Shown one piece after another: positions 1 through 8,212 of a stretch of 64,000 nt of DNA (positions within the stretch are counted from its first letter, which is position 1; every line of letters starts with the position of its first letter). Origin of the DNA: an uncultured Marinobacter sp. (GTDB lineage: Bacteria > Pseudomonadota > Gammaproteobacteria > Pseudomonadales > Oleiphilaceae). The DNA is taken from assembly GCF_946886895.1 (NCBI RefSeq), contig NZ_CAMPJO010000005.1, positions 282,674 to 346,673 on the forward strand, in the 5' to 3' direction. The notes below the pieces were generated by a model. The model saw only the letters and a list, made by a program, of their open reading frames with translations, did no database searches and was not told the origin of the DNA. Both the position numbers and the translations under genes were made by a program.

Positions 1-47
1 GACCCCAACACCATCAACAACAATGAGACAGTCCGGGGAGTATCGGT

Positions 48-842
48 ATGGGACGGTTTGATCAACGGGTGGCCATTGTGACCGGCGCGGGCAGCGGCAT
101 AGGCCGGGCGACAGCGTTAAGGCTGGCCCGGGAAGGGGCGTCGGTGGTGATGGCCGATACCTCGGAAGCCGGCTTGCTGGAAACCGAAAACGGCTTGCCG
201 GAGGGGGCTGAGTGCCTCCGGCGGCTGGTGGACGTGGCGGACGAGGCCCAGGTGGCGGCCCTGGTGAGTGACACCCTGGGCGCCTTCGGCCGGATCGACA
301 TCCTGTGCAACATCGCGGGAATCGCCAGCACCGGCACCGGCCACCCGCCGGTGACCGGCAACGAACGTGCTGAATGGGACCAGGTACTGGCGGTGAACCT
401 GGTAGGCACCATGCTGCTGATCAAGCACGTGGCCCCGCACATGCAGGCGCGCAAGCTGGGTGCCATCGTCAACACCGCCTCGGTGGCGGGCATTCGGTCC
501 GGTGCCGGCGGCAATGCCTACAGTGCTTCCAAGGCGGGGGTGATCAACCTGACCATGACGGCTGCCTGTGACCTGGGCGGCGACAACGTGCGGGTGAACG
601 CCGTGTGCCCGGGCCTGGTGGAAACCGGCATGACCCGCGCGGTGTTCGACTACGCCCGGGCCAATGAGAAGGCCCATAAGCTCGGCGCCCGTTGTGAACT
701 GCGCCGGTATGGCGACCCGGAAGAGATCGCTGCCGCTATCCTGTTTCTTGCCAGTGATGATGCCAGTTACATCACCGGCCAGGCATTGCCCGTGGACGGC
801 GGCAACACCGCCTCCCTGAACCTGCCAGGAATGAAAGTGTAA
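48..842 (+). CDS. SDR family oxidoreductase
   Basis: A 264-residue short-chain dehydrogenase/reductase of the classical type, a soluble NAD(P)-dependent enzyme acting on a hydroxyl or keto group. The N-terminus carries the nucleotide-binding glycine motif TGAGSGIG, followed by a CNIAG segment and the catalytic YSASKAG (Tyr-x3-Lys). The C-terminal half has the usual PGLVETGM and TGQALPVDGG segments. The ATG is preceded by GGGGAG at 35-40. Its stop overlaps the start of the thioesterase gene by one base, so the two are translationally linked. Context (acyl-CoA dehydrogenase, CoA ligase and kinase downstream) suggests it interconverts a hydroxyacyl-CoA and a ketoacyl-CoA. The substrate cannot be read from the sequence. 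Confidence 0.9.
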   Translation: MGRFDQRVAIVTGAGSGIGRATALRLAREGASVVMADTSEAGLLETENGLPEGAECLRRLVDVADEAQVAALVSDTLGAFGRIDILCNIAGIASTGTGHPPVTGNERAEWDQVLAVNLVGTMLLIKHVAPHMQARKLGAIVNTASVAGIRSGAGGNAYSASKAGVINLTMTAACDLGGDNVRVNAVCPGLVETGMTRAVFDYARANEKAHKLGARCELRRYGDPEEIAAAILFLASDDASYITGQALPVDGGNTASLNLPGMKV

Positions 843-1282
843 TGAGTGAGCATGAATCCCTGTTTACCGATGGCAAAGACCTGCCGGGCTTTCACAGCCT
901 GCTGGGGTATCGCCAGGCCTCGTGGGAAGAGAACGAAGCCGTGATTGAGCTGGAACTGCAGCCCCGGCACCTGAATCTGGGCGGGGTGATCCACGGCGGT
1001 GTCCTCACCTCCCTGCTGGACATCGTGCTGGCCCAGGCCGGCACCTATTGCCCCTACCCCGGGCGGATGCGCAAGGCCATTACCCTGTCCCTGACCACCA
1101 CCTTCACCGGTCAGTGTTCCGGCGGCACTATCCGGGTCACCGGTCGTAAACGTGCCGGCGGCACCCGCATATTCAACAGTACCGGCGAGGTTCACGACGA
1201 CCAGGGCAACCTGCTGGCCATCGCCGAGGGTACCTTCCGGATCCGGTCCGGCAGTGACAAACCGGAGGGCGTCCCGGTCTGA
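842..1282 (+). CDS. PaaI-type hotdog thioesterase
   Basis: A 146-residue single-domain hotdog-fold protein of the PaaI/4HBT thioesterase family, which hydrolyses acyl-CoA thioesters in the cytoplasm. The helix motif [17 protein letters not shown] is the family signature HGG plus an acidic residue about seven positions on. The following strand ends in TTFTG. The length is normal for the family. The start overlaps the stop of the preceding SDR gene (TAATG arrangement). It probably releases CoA from dead-end acyl-CoA esters formed by the neighbouring ligase and dehydrogenases. The actual acyl group is unknown. Confidence 0.85.
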   Translation: MSEHESLFTDGKDLPGFHSLLGYRQASWEENEAVIELELQPRHLNLGGVIHGGVLTSLLDIVLAQAGTYCPYPGRMRKAITLSLTTTFTGQCSGGTIRVTGRKRAGGTRIFNSTGEVHDDQGNLLAIAEGTFRIRSGSDKPEGVPV

Positions 1283-1329
1283 CGGAACGGCCCCCGACTC
1301 AATACCAACATCATCAAGAGGAAGCAGAC

Positions 1330-2532
1330 ATGTTTGAGCTGTCTGACAAGGCGAAAACACTGCAGGCGCAGTTACACGAATTCATGGATGCCTACATTTA
1401 TCCGAATGAACACAAGCACCATGAGCAGGTTGAGCAGGCAGAGAACCGCTGGGCGCCGGTGCCCATCGTGGAGGAACTGAAGGTGAAGGCGAAAACCGCC
1501 GGCCTGTGGAACCTGTTCCTGCCGGAAAGTGAATTCGGCGCCGGCCTGACCAACTACGAATACGCCCACCTGTGTGAGGTCATGGGCCGCTCTGCCATGG
1601 CGCCGGAAGTCTTCAACTGTTCCGCGCCGGACACCGGCAACATGGAAACCATTGCCCGCTACGGTAATAAAGAGCAGCAGGAGACCTGGCTGAAGCCGTT
1701 GCTGGCTGGCGAGATCCGCTCCTGCTTCTCCATGACCGAGCCGGACGTGGCGTCCTCCGATGCCACCAACATTGCCTGCGAGATTCGTCGTGACGGCGAT
1801 GAGTATGTGATCAACGGTCGCAAGTGGTGGTCGTCCGGGGCCATGACCACCACCGCCAAAATTGCCATTGTCATGGGCAAGACCGATCCGGACGCCGAGA
1901 AGCACAAGCAGCAGTCGATGATTCTGGTGCCGCTGGACACGCCGGGTGTGAAGATGATCCGCCCGCTGACCGTATTTGGCTATGACCATGCGCCCCACGG
2001 CCACGCCGAGATCCACTACGAGAATGTCCGGGTGCCGGTCAGCAACCTCCTGCTGGGCGAAGGCCGGGGCTTCGAAATTGCCCAGGGCCGCCTCGGGCCG
2101 GGCCGTATCCATCACTGCATGCGCACGATCGGTGTTGCCGAGCGGGCACTGGAGTTGATGTGCAAACGAGCCAGTGAGCGTCAGGCGTTTGGCCGCAAGT
2201 TGTCGGATTTTGACTCCATCCGCAAGGACATCGCCCGCAGCCGTATCGAGATTGAGCAGGCGCGGCTGTTGACGCTGAAGGCGGCGCATATGATGGATAC
2301 GGTTGGCAATAAGGTGGCGCGTCAGGAAATTGCGATGATCAAGGTGATTGCCCCGAGCATGGCGCTGAAGGTAATCGACCGTGCCATTCAGGTGCACGGC
2401 GGTGCCGGGGTGTCCCAGGATACCTTCCTGGCGGAAGCCTGGGCCAAGGTGCGCACCCTGCGGCTGGCGGATGGGCCGGATGAGGTGCATCTGGATTCTG
2501 TTGCCAAGATCGAACTTCGCCAATACCGATAA
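1330..2532 (+). CDS. ACAD10/ACAD11-type acyl-CoA dehydrogenase
   Basis: A 400-residue flavin acyl-CoA dehydrogenase. The middle domain has [16 protein letters not shown] and [11 protein letters not shown]. Further on come [13 protein letters not shown] and, near the C-terminus, ADGPDEVH. These segments match the dehydrogenase domain of mammalian ACAD10/ACAD11 and of bacterial LvaC-type enzymes rather than ordinary fatty acyl-CoA dehydrogenases. At the usual catalytic glutamate position (YEGT in MCAD) this protein has Asp in ADGP, as I recall for ACAD11. In that family the enzyme removes phosphate from a 4-phosphoacyl-CoA. The ribosome site GAGGAAG lies just upstream of the ATG. The matching APH-fold kinase is encoded at 3635-4699. 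The role in 4-hydroxyacyl-CoA catabolism is inferred from family and neighbours. Confidence 0.9.
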   Translation: MFELSDKAKTLQAQLHEFMDAYIYPNEHKHHEQVEQAENRWAPVPIVEELKVKAKTAGLWNLFLPESEFGAGLTNYEYAHLCEVMGRSAMAPEVFNCSAPDTGNMETIARYGNKEQQETWLKPLLAGEIRSCFSMTEPDVASSDATNIACEIRRDGDEYVINGRKWWSSGAMTTTAKIAIVMGKTDPDAEKHKQQSMILVPLDTPGVKMIRPLTVFGYDHAPHGHAEIHYENVRVPVSNLLLGEGRGFEIAQGRLGPGRIHHCMRTIGVAERALELMCKRASERQAFGRKLSDFDSIRKDIARSRIEIEQARLLTLKAAHMMDTVGNKVARQEIAMIKVIAPSMALKVIDRAIQVHGGAGVSQDTFLAEAWAKVRTLRLADGPDEVHLDSVAKIELRQYR

Positions 2533-2558
2533 ACCAATAACCGCTGAATCTGGGGGAA

Positions 2559-2668
2559 GAGCGGCCGGGGTGGTGTCCTTCCGGGACACGCCGTGAATAC
2601 GTCCATGTAGGCTTGAGCAAAACATCCCTGTTTTGCACAGTCCCGGAATGACATCACCCCGGCCACTC
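2559..2668. repeat. long intergenic hairpin repeat, family B, copy 1
   Basis: Two imperfect inverted arms (2559-2587 and 2640-2668, about 29 bases each) enclose a 52-base centre containing AATACGTCCATGTAGGCT and CATCCCTG. The same arm-loop-arm layout with a very similar centre recurs at 36807-36915, although the arm sequences differ. This marks it as a dispersed repeat and not a simple terminator. It fills the gap between the acyl-CoA dehydrogenase and the next SDR gene. Confidence 0.8.
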
Positions 2669-2696
2669 CCGTACTTCAGTGCATGAGGATCGAATA

Positions 2697-3464
2697 ATGA
2701 CTAACCCACTGTTTGATATGACCGGCAAGGTTGCGTTAATTACCGGCTCCACCAAAGGCATCGGCCGTTCCATCGCCGAGGAAATGGCCCGCCTGGGTGC
2801 CAAGGTGGTGATCTCCAGCCGCAAGGCTGACGCCTGTGAACAGGTGGCCAATGAGCTGAAAGAACAGGGCTACGAGGCCATCGCCATCCCCTGCCACGTG
2901 GGCAAGAAAGACGAGCTGCAGAACCTGGTGGACAAAACCAACGAAGCCTGGGGCTCCATCGATGTGCTGGTGTGCAACGCCGCCACCAACCCGGTGTATG
3001 GCACCACGGCCGAAATGACCGATGACGCCTGGGACAAGATCATGGACACCAACGTCAAAGGCACCTTCTGGCTCACCAACATGGTGCTGCCACAGATGGC
3101 CGAGAAAGGCGAAGGCGCGGTGGTTCTTCTGTCCAGCATCGCCGGCATTCGTGGTAACACCACCATCGGCACTTATGGTGTTTCCAAGGCCGCTGAAGCC
3201 GCCCTCGCCCGGAACCTTGCCGTGGAATGGGGTCCGAAAGGCATCCGTATTAACAGCATCGCCCCCGGCCTGATCAAAACCGACTTCGCCAGAGCCCTGT
3301 GGGAAGACCCTGTGCGCGTTAAACGCGCTGAAGATAAAACCCCGCTGCGGAGAATTGGCGATCCGGTCGATATCGCCGGACTGGCGGTCTTTCTGTCGAC
3401 TAAGGCCAGCGCCTATATCACCGGGCAGGTCATCGTAGCCGACGGCGGTGAAACCATTTGTTAA
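2697..3464 (+). CDS. SDR family oxidoreductase
   Basis: A 255-residue classical short-chain dehydrogenase. It has the cofactor motif TGSTKGIG, the CNAATNPVYG segment, catalytic YGVSKAA, then PGLIKTDFA and TGQVIVADGG at the C-terminal end. The ATG at 2697 is preferred over an in-frame start 18 bases upstream because a GAGG sequence lies just ahead of it. It follows the family B hairpin. It is a second dehydrogenase of the cluster. In the levulinate pathway and related 4-hydroxy acid routes, an SDR-like enzyme interconverts 4-oxo- and 4-hydroxyacyl-CoA, so this is a plausible but unproven role. Confidence 0.9.
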   Translation: MTNPLFDMTGKVALITGSTKGIGRSIAEEMARLGAKVVISSRKADACEQVANELKEQGYEAIAIPCHVGKKDELQNLVDKTNEAWGSIDVLVCNAATNPVYGTTAEMTDDAWDKIMDTNVKGTFWLTNMVLPQMAEKGEGAVVLLSSIAGIRGNTTIGTYGVSKAAEAALARNLAVEWGPKGIRINSIAPGLIKTDFARALWEDPVRVKRAEDKTPLRRIGDPVDIAGLAVFLSTKASAYITGQVIVADGGETIC

Positions 3465-3489
3465 GAAAGCAACGCCGAGAGTACGCCGA

Positions 3490-3584
3490 GGCAGGTGGGT
3501 GGGGGTGTCTTTGTGCAGGGAACAAAGGTGTCTGAGCGCAGCGAGTTCTTTTTCCCGGAACAAAGACACCCCCACCTGCCTGCC
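3490..3584. repeat. intergenic hairpin repeat, family C
   Basis: Arms at 3490-3513 and 3561-3584 match as inverted repeats at about 22 of 24 bases and enclose a 47-base loop. The left arm begins GGCAGGTGGG and the right arm ends CCACCTGCCTGCC. The loop differs from that of family B. It separates the SDR gene from the kinase gene. It could also act as a transcription attenuator, but there is no T-run. Confidence 0.65.
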
Positions 3585-3634
3585 GCTGCCCCCAAGGCCG
3601 GGCCGCTACGCTATAAATAAAGGCAAGAGCGAAT

Positions 3635-4699
3635 ATGAGTATGACTCCAGAACTGGTAGACGTCCTGCCAGCCCACCAATTCGACGAAGCCAGCCTCCTG
3701 AGTTGGCTTCAAAACGCCATTTCAGGCTTCGGCACCAGGATGGACGTGAAGCAGTTCCAGGGCGGCCAATCCAACCCCACTTTCTTGTTGGACACCGATA
3801 GCGGCCAGTACGTGCTGCGCAAAAAGCCGCCCGGGAAGACGCTGCCCTCTGCCCATATGGTGGAACGGGAATATAAGGTCATGCGCGCTCTGTCCGAACA
3901 CACTGATGTTCCGGTCCCAACCACCCGGGCCTTGTGTGAAGACAGCAGTGTCATTGGCACTCCGTTCTATGTGATGGACTTTCTGGAAGGCCGGATCGTC
4001 AGCCATCCGGCGTTGCGGGCACTGGATCGTGAGGAACGGATGCCGGCGCATCTGGCCGCCATTGATACCCTCGCGGCCTTGCACTCGGTAGATGTGAATG
4101 CGGTCGGTCTTGGGGACTATGGTCGTCCGGAGGGCTATGTGGCGCGGCAGGTGTCGCGGTGGACCAAACAGTACCTGGCGTCGAAAACCGACGACTTGCC
4201 GGCCATGGACAAGCTGATGGCGTGGTTGCCGGAAAACCTGCCCGCCATCGACGAGTGCGCCATCGCCCATGGTGACTATCGCTTTGGCAACCTGATGCTG
4301 GCGCCGGGCAAGCCAGAAGTGATTGCCATTCTGGACTGGGAGCTTTCCACTCTGGGGCACCCGCTGGCGGATCTGGCGTATTACTGCCTGCCCTACCACC
4401 TGCCTTCAGAGATGGAAGGCATGCGCGGCCTTCAGGGTGAAGATCTGGAAGCGTTGGGGATTCCGGACGAGCAGGAAACCATTGCCCGCTATTGCCAGCA
4501 GACCGGCCGTGACGGCATTGCCGACTGGCACGTGTTCCTGGCGTTTTCCCTGTTCCGTCTGGCTGCCATTGTTCAGGGTGTCTACGCCCGTGCTTTGCAG
4601 GGTAACGCCGCCAATGCCGATGCACTTCAGGTGGGCAGGCGCGCCGGCCTGCTGGCGGATGTGGGCTGGAAAATTGCCCGTGAAGGAGGGCGTTCATGA
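3635..4699 (+). CDS. APH-fold acyl-CoA kinase, ACAD10/11 N-domain type
   Basis: A 354-residue phosphotransferase of the aminoglycoside phosphotransferase/choline kinase fold. N-lobe: GGQSNPTFLL and VLRKKPPGKTLPSAH. Catalytic loop: IAHGDYRFGNLML (HGDxxxxN). Metal-binding segment: VIAILDWELSTLGHPLAD. These match the N-terminal kinase domain of ACAD11 and the separate LvaA kinase of the Pseudomonas levulinate pathway. Those enzymes phosphorylate the 4-hydroxyl of 4-hydroxyacyl-CoA. The partner dehydrogenase is encoded at 1330-2532. The gene's last four bases overlap the surE start (ATGA), so translation is coupled. The ribosome site is weak, and an alternative ATG lies at 3641. Its activity is inferred. 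Confidence 0.9.
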   Translation: MSMTPELVDVLPAHQFDEASLLSWLQNAISGFGTRMDVKQFQGGQSNPTFLLDTDSGQYVLRKKPPGKTLPSAHMVEREYKVMRALSEHTDVPVPTTRALCEDSSVIGTPFYVMDFLEGRIVSHPALRALDREERMPAHLAAIDTLAALHSVDVNAVGLGDYGRPEGYVARQVSRWTKQYLASKTDDLPAMDKLMAWLPENLPAIDECAIAHGDYRFGNLMLAPGKPEVIAILDWELSTLGHPLADLAYYCLPYHLPSEMEGMRGLQGEDLEALGIPDEQETIARYCQQTGRDGIADWHVFLAFSLFRLAAIVQGVYARALQGNAANADALQVGRRAGLLADVGWKIAREGGRS

Positions 4700-5493
4700 C
4701 TGAATCCAAACCGATGGGTGATCCTATCGTCCGCCGCATTCTGATCACCAACGACGACGGCATCAACGCGCCGGGTCTGGCGGTTCTTGAGCGAATTGCC
4801 CGCAATCTGGCCGAGGAGGTCTGGGTGGTGGCGCCGGAGCATGATCGCAGTGGTGCTGGCCAGAGCATTTCCATCCATGATCCGTTACGGGTTTATGAGC
4901 AGGGCGACAGGCGCTATGCAGTCTCCGGCACACCGGCCGATTGCGTGCTGTACTCGCTGGCCCAGTGGTTTGGCGAAACGCCGCCGGATCTGGTGCTTTC
5001 CGGGGTCAACTGTGGCGCCAATATCAGTGATTCGGTGCAGTATTCCGGCACCGTGGGTGCGGTGCTCAGCGCCGTGCACATGGGCATTCCGGGCATTGCC
5101 CTGAGCCAGGCCTTTCTGAGCCGGGAAGGTATCCAGTGGGCACCGGTGGAGCAATGTGGTGAAGCGGTGATCCGCCGGCTCTGGCAACCCGGCGAGCCCT
5201 GTGCCTGGAACGTCAACTTTCCCGCCTGCGACGCCGGCGAGATTGCCTCCGCCCGCTGGTGCCGGCAGTCCACCGGCTCCATTCAGCGTACCCGCCTGCT
5301 CGCGGGGCGTGATGCCCGCAGCCTTCCGTACTGGTGGCTGGGTTTCGACCGGAGTTCCCGCCACATTGTGGCGCCGGATTCCGACGTCGCCGTTTTGCGT
5401 GACAAGGCGGTGGCGATCACACCATTGAGACACGAGGCACCCCTGCCAGGGGGTGTCGATGAATTTGTCCTGCCCGCGAACGCGGCAGACTGA
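4696..5493 (+). CDS. surE: SurE-family 5'/3'-nucleotidase (phosphatase)
   Basis: A 265-residue SurE-family metal-dependent phosphatase. The N-terminal ILITNDDGINAPGL carries the paired metal-binding aspartates, followed by VVAPEHDRSGAG and LSGVNCGANIS, both family landmarks. Classical surE lies with pcm, nlpD and rpoS, and none of those are here. This copy instead overlaps the APH-fold kinase by four bases and precedes a CoA ligase. It may therefore be a paralogue recruited to the pathway, removing phosphate from an intermediate or from nucleotides made by the ligase. That function is inference; the family assignment is firm. Confidence 0.88.
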   Translation: MTESKPMGDPIVRRILITNDDGINAPGLAVLERIARNLAEEVWVVAPEHDRSGAGQSISIHDPLRVYEQGDRRYAVSGTPADCVLYSLAQWFGETPPDLVLSGVNCGANISDSVQYSGTVGAVLSAVHMGIPGIALSQAFLSREGIQWAPVEQCGEAVIRRLWQPGEPCAWNVNFPACDAGEIASARWCRQSTGSIQRTRLLAGRDARSLPYWWLGFDRSSRHIVAPDSDVAVLRDKAVAITPLRHEAPLPGGVDEFVLPANAAD

Positions 5494-5515
5494 CTACTCA
5501 GGGGAGAACAATACG

Positions 5516-7180
5516 ATGTTCACACGCCATTACAACGTCTGGCCGAAAGAACTGCCAAAAACCATGACCCTGCCGCAGACCAGTGTGTTTACGAACCTGG
5601 AGATCACGGCCAAGCGCTATCCTGACCATACTGCGATCCTTTTTTACGACGCCCCGATGAGCTATCGCCGACTGCTGGCGGAGGTGGAATCCCTGGCTGG
5701 CTATCTGCAGGCCCAGGGCGTGAAGAAGGGCGACCGGGTACTGTTGTACATGCAGAATTCGCCCCAGTATGTGATTGCCTATTACGCCATCCTTCGGGCC
5801 GATGCGGTGGTGATTCCGATCAACCCGATGAACCGGGCCGCCGAACTGGAGCATTACATTGCCGATACCGGTGCGGCCCTGTGCCTGGCCGGCCAGGAGC
5901 TGGCGGGGTTTATCGCGCCGCTGTTGGAGCAAACCGACCTGCAACAGATAGTGGTGGCGTCCTACAGCGGTTACATCAAACCGGATACCGACCTTGCCCT
6001 GCCAGCGGAAGTGGCCGCGCCGGCCTGGTCAAAAGACGTGCCCGGCGTGGTGACCTGGGAGCAAGCCCTGGGCGAAGGCCACACACCCTCGGCCCATACC
6101 GCAACGCCGGAGGACCTGGCGGTGATCCCCTACAGTTCCGGCACCACCGGCGCACCCAAGGGCTGCATGCATACGCATCGGTCGGTGATGGCCACGGCCG
6201 TTCACCGGGCGTTCTGGAATCTGAGCACACCAGACACGGTACAGTTGTCGACGTTGCCGTTCTTCCACGTCACCGGCATGACCGGCTCCATGAACAGCCC
6301 CGTGTACAGTGGCTCCACCTCCGTGATCATGACCCGCTGGGACCGTACCACCGCGGCGCGGCTGATCGAGCGGTACAAGGTTACCGGCTGGACCAACATT
6401 GTCACCATGGCGGTGGACTTCCTCTCCAACCCCGACATCGGTCAGTACGATCTGACCAGCCTGAACACCATCGGTGGCGGTGGCGCGGCGATGCCGGAGG
6501 CCGTGGCGGCCAAGCTCAAAAAGATGACCGGGCTGGATTACATTGAAGGCTACGGTCTGTCGGAGACTATGGCGGCCACCCACATAAACCCCTCGAACCG
6601 CCCCAAGCCCCAGTGCCTGGGCATTCCGGTATTTGACGTGGACAGCCGGATCATTGATGTCGAAACGCTGCAGGAAAAAGGCCCCGGCGAGACCGGTGAG
6701 ATCGTCTCCAGCGGACCGCAGGTCACCATCGGTTACTGGAACCGCCCTGCGGAAACCGACGCCGCATTCGTGGAACTGGATGGCAAGCGGTTTTTCCGCA
6801 CCGGCGATCTGGGCTACTACGACGAAGAGGGCTATTTCTTCATGGTGGACCGGGTCAAGCGAATGATTAACGCGTCCGGCTTCAAGGTCTGGCCATCGGA
6901 AGTGGAGGGCCTGATGTATCGCCATCCCTCGATCCACGAAGTCTGCATCATTTCCTCGCCGGATCCCAAGCGCGGTGAGACCGTGAAGGCCTGCATCGTG
7001 CTGACCCCCGAGGCTGACGGAAAAACCTCGGCAGAGGACATCACCACCTGGTGCAAGGCGCAGATGGCGGCCTACAAGATTCCCACCATTGTCGAGTTTG
7101 TCGACGAGTTGCCGAAGTCGCCCACCGGCAAACTGATGTGGCGGGCACTGCAGGAAGAGGAGTGGAAGAGCAAGGCCTGA
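5516..7180 (+). CDS. AMP-forming acyl-CoA ligase
   Basis: A 554-residue adenylate-forming enzyme that activates a carboxylic acid to its CoA thioester with ATP. The phosphate-binding loop is YSSGTTGAPKGC, followed by GYGLSETMAATH, the hinge region RTGDLGYYDEEGYFFMVDR, and the C-terminal PKSPTGKLMWR with the catalytic lysine. The ATG at 5516 is chosen because GGGGAGA stands 12-6 bases upstream. A longer reading from 5453 would run back into surE and lacks a ribosome site. It is the likely entry step for the acid imported by the adjacent Liv-type transporter. Long-chain or branched substrates are both possible. Confidence 0.9.
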   Translation: MFTRHYNVWPKELPKTMTLPQTSVFTNLEITAKRYPDHTAILFYDAPMSYRRLLAEVESLAGYLQAQGVKKGDRVLLYMQNSPQYVIAYYAILRADAVVIPINPMNRAAELEHYIADTGAALCLAGQELAGFIAPLLEQTDLQQIVVASYSGYIKPDTDLALPAEVAAPAWSKDVPGVVTWEQALGEGHTPSAHTATPEDLAVIPYSSGTTGAPKGCMHTHRSVMATAVHRAFWNLSTPDTVQLSTLPFFHVTGMTGSMNSPVYSGSTSVIMTRWDRTTAARLIERYKVTGWTNIVTMAVDFLSNPDIGQYDLTSLNTIGGGGAAMPEAVAAKLKKMTGLDYIEGYGLSETMAATHINPSNRPKPQCLGIPVFDVDSRIIDVETLQEKGPGETGEIVSSGPQVTIGYWNRPAETDAAFVELDGKRFFRTGDLGYYDEEGYFFMVDRVKRMINASGFKVWPSEVEGLMYRHPSIHEVCIISSPDPKRGETVKACIVLTPEADGKTSAEDITTWCKAQMAAYKIPTIVEFVDELPKSPTGKLMWRALQEEEWKSKA

Positions 7181-7204
7181 AAAAGCCTGCAAAGCTAACT
7201 AAAA

Positions 7205-7249
7205 GTCCGCACAGCGAAACATGATTTTATTATGTTGACATGCGGAATG
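7205..7249. promoter_or_regulatory. candidate operator upstream of the Liv-type transporter
   Basis: The gap between the ligase and livH holds GTCCGCACAGCGAAACA at 7205-7221. On the opposite strand at 7234-7249 there is a half-site starting TTCCGCAT. Both match the motif found upstream of other catabolic genes here (consensus near TTCCGCANAGCGAAA). A TTGACA lies at 7235-7240 within the second site, as expected for a regulated promoter, but the -10 is weak. Confidence 0.55.
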
Positions 7250-7346
7250 ATCAGTGCAATTGTTTCAGTCAAGCCGGCGGAGTGGTCAGCTCCGCCAGTT
7301 TCAGCCTCAGAAACGTCCGATAAAAACAAACAACGGAGGGGCAGAT

Positions 7347-8210
7347 TTGAACCTTTTCTTTCAGCAAATCATTAATGGTTTGACACTGGGAAGCATCTAC
7401 GGCCTGGTCGCCCTGGGCCTGACCCTGGTGTACGGCATCCTGCATATTCCCAACTTCGCCCACGGCGCGCTCTATATGGTAGGGGCGTTCATGTCGTATT
7501 TCTTCATGGTCGATCTGGGGGTGCATTACTGGGTTGCCATGGCCGGCTCAGCGGCGGTTGTCGCGGTGCTTGGTATTGTCTGTGAGCGCCTGGTGTTCCA
7601 CCCCCTGCGCCACTCACCCCCTATCCACGACAAGATCGCCGCCATCGGTATCCTGCTGTTCCTGGAGGCGGTGGTGCAGATGTTCTGGGGGGCGGATTTC
7701 CGCCGGATGTCGTCGCCGTTCACCGGCATCCTGAACTTCGATGGCCTGATTATTCCGGAGCAGCGGCTGCTGATCATTGCCGGAGCCTTTGTGCTGGTGT
7801 TCGCCCTGCAGATGTTTCTGCGCAAGACCATGACCGGCGCCACCATCATTGCCATGGCCCAGAACCGGGAAGGCGCGTTTCTGGTCGGTATCGACGCCAA
7901 CCGGGTGGCGATGATGACCTTTGGCATTTCCGGGGCCCTGGCGGCCATCGCCGCCACCCTCTACGCCCCCATTAACCTGGTGTATCCGGCCATGGGGCAC
8001 CTGGTGATCATGAAAGCCTTCGTTATCATCATCCTGGGTGGCATGGGCAGTATCCCCGGCGCCATTGTGGGCGGCATGATCATCGGCTTCGCCGAGGCCT
8101 TTGGCGGTTTTTATCTGTCCACCGCCTACAAAGACATCATCGCCTTCGGGTTGCTGGTGCTGATTCTGTCCATCCGCCCGCAGGGGCTGTTTGCGAAGGG
8201 GGCGCACTGA
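7347..8210 (+). CDS. livH: branched-chain-type ABC transporter permease (LivH family)
   Basis: A 287-residue integral membrane permease of the LivH family. It starts with a reading like NLFFQQIINGLTLGSIYGL and has the typical GLTLVYGILHIPNFAHGA segment in the first helices. The C-terminal IILGGMGSIPGAIVGG is the cytoplasmic loop that contacts the ATPase. I place the start at TTG 7347 because GGAGG lies at 7336-7340. The longer in-frame reading from 7254 would add residues unlike any LivH. It is the first gene of a livH-M-G-F-binding-protein operon. The substrate is more likely the acid handled by the flanking acyl-CoA enzymes than leucine itself, but this is inference. Confidence 0.9.
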   Translation: MNLFFQQIINGLTLGSIYGLVALGLTLVYGILHIPNFAHGALYMVGAFMSYFFMVDLGVHYWVAMAGSAAVVAVLGIVCERLVFHPLRHSPPIHDKIAAIGILLFLEAVVQMFWGADFRRMSSPFTGILNFDGLIIPEQRLLIIAGAFVLVFALQMFLRKTMTGATIIAMAQNREGAFLVGIDANRVAMMTFGISGALAAIAATLYAPINLVYPAMGHLVIMKAFVIIILGGMGSIPGAIVGGMIIGFAEAFGGFYLSTAYKDIIAFGLLVLILSIRPQGLFAKGAH

Positions 8211-8212
8211 TC

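Noticed and set aside
1..47. 3' end of a gene before the first SDR
   Set aside because: Only 47 bases, with no frame that can be assigned; it looks like leader sequence with a ribosome site.
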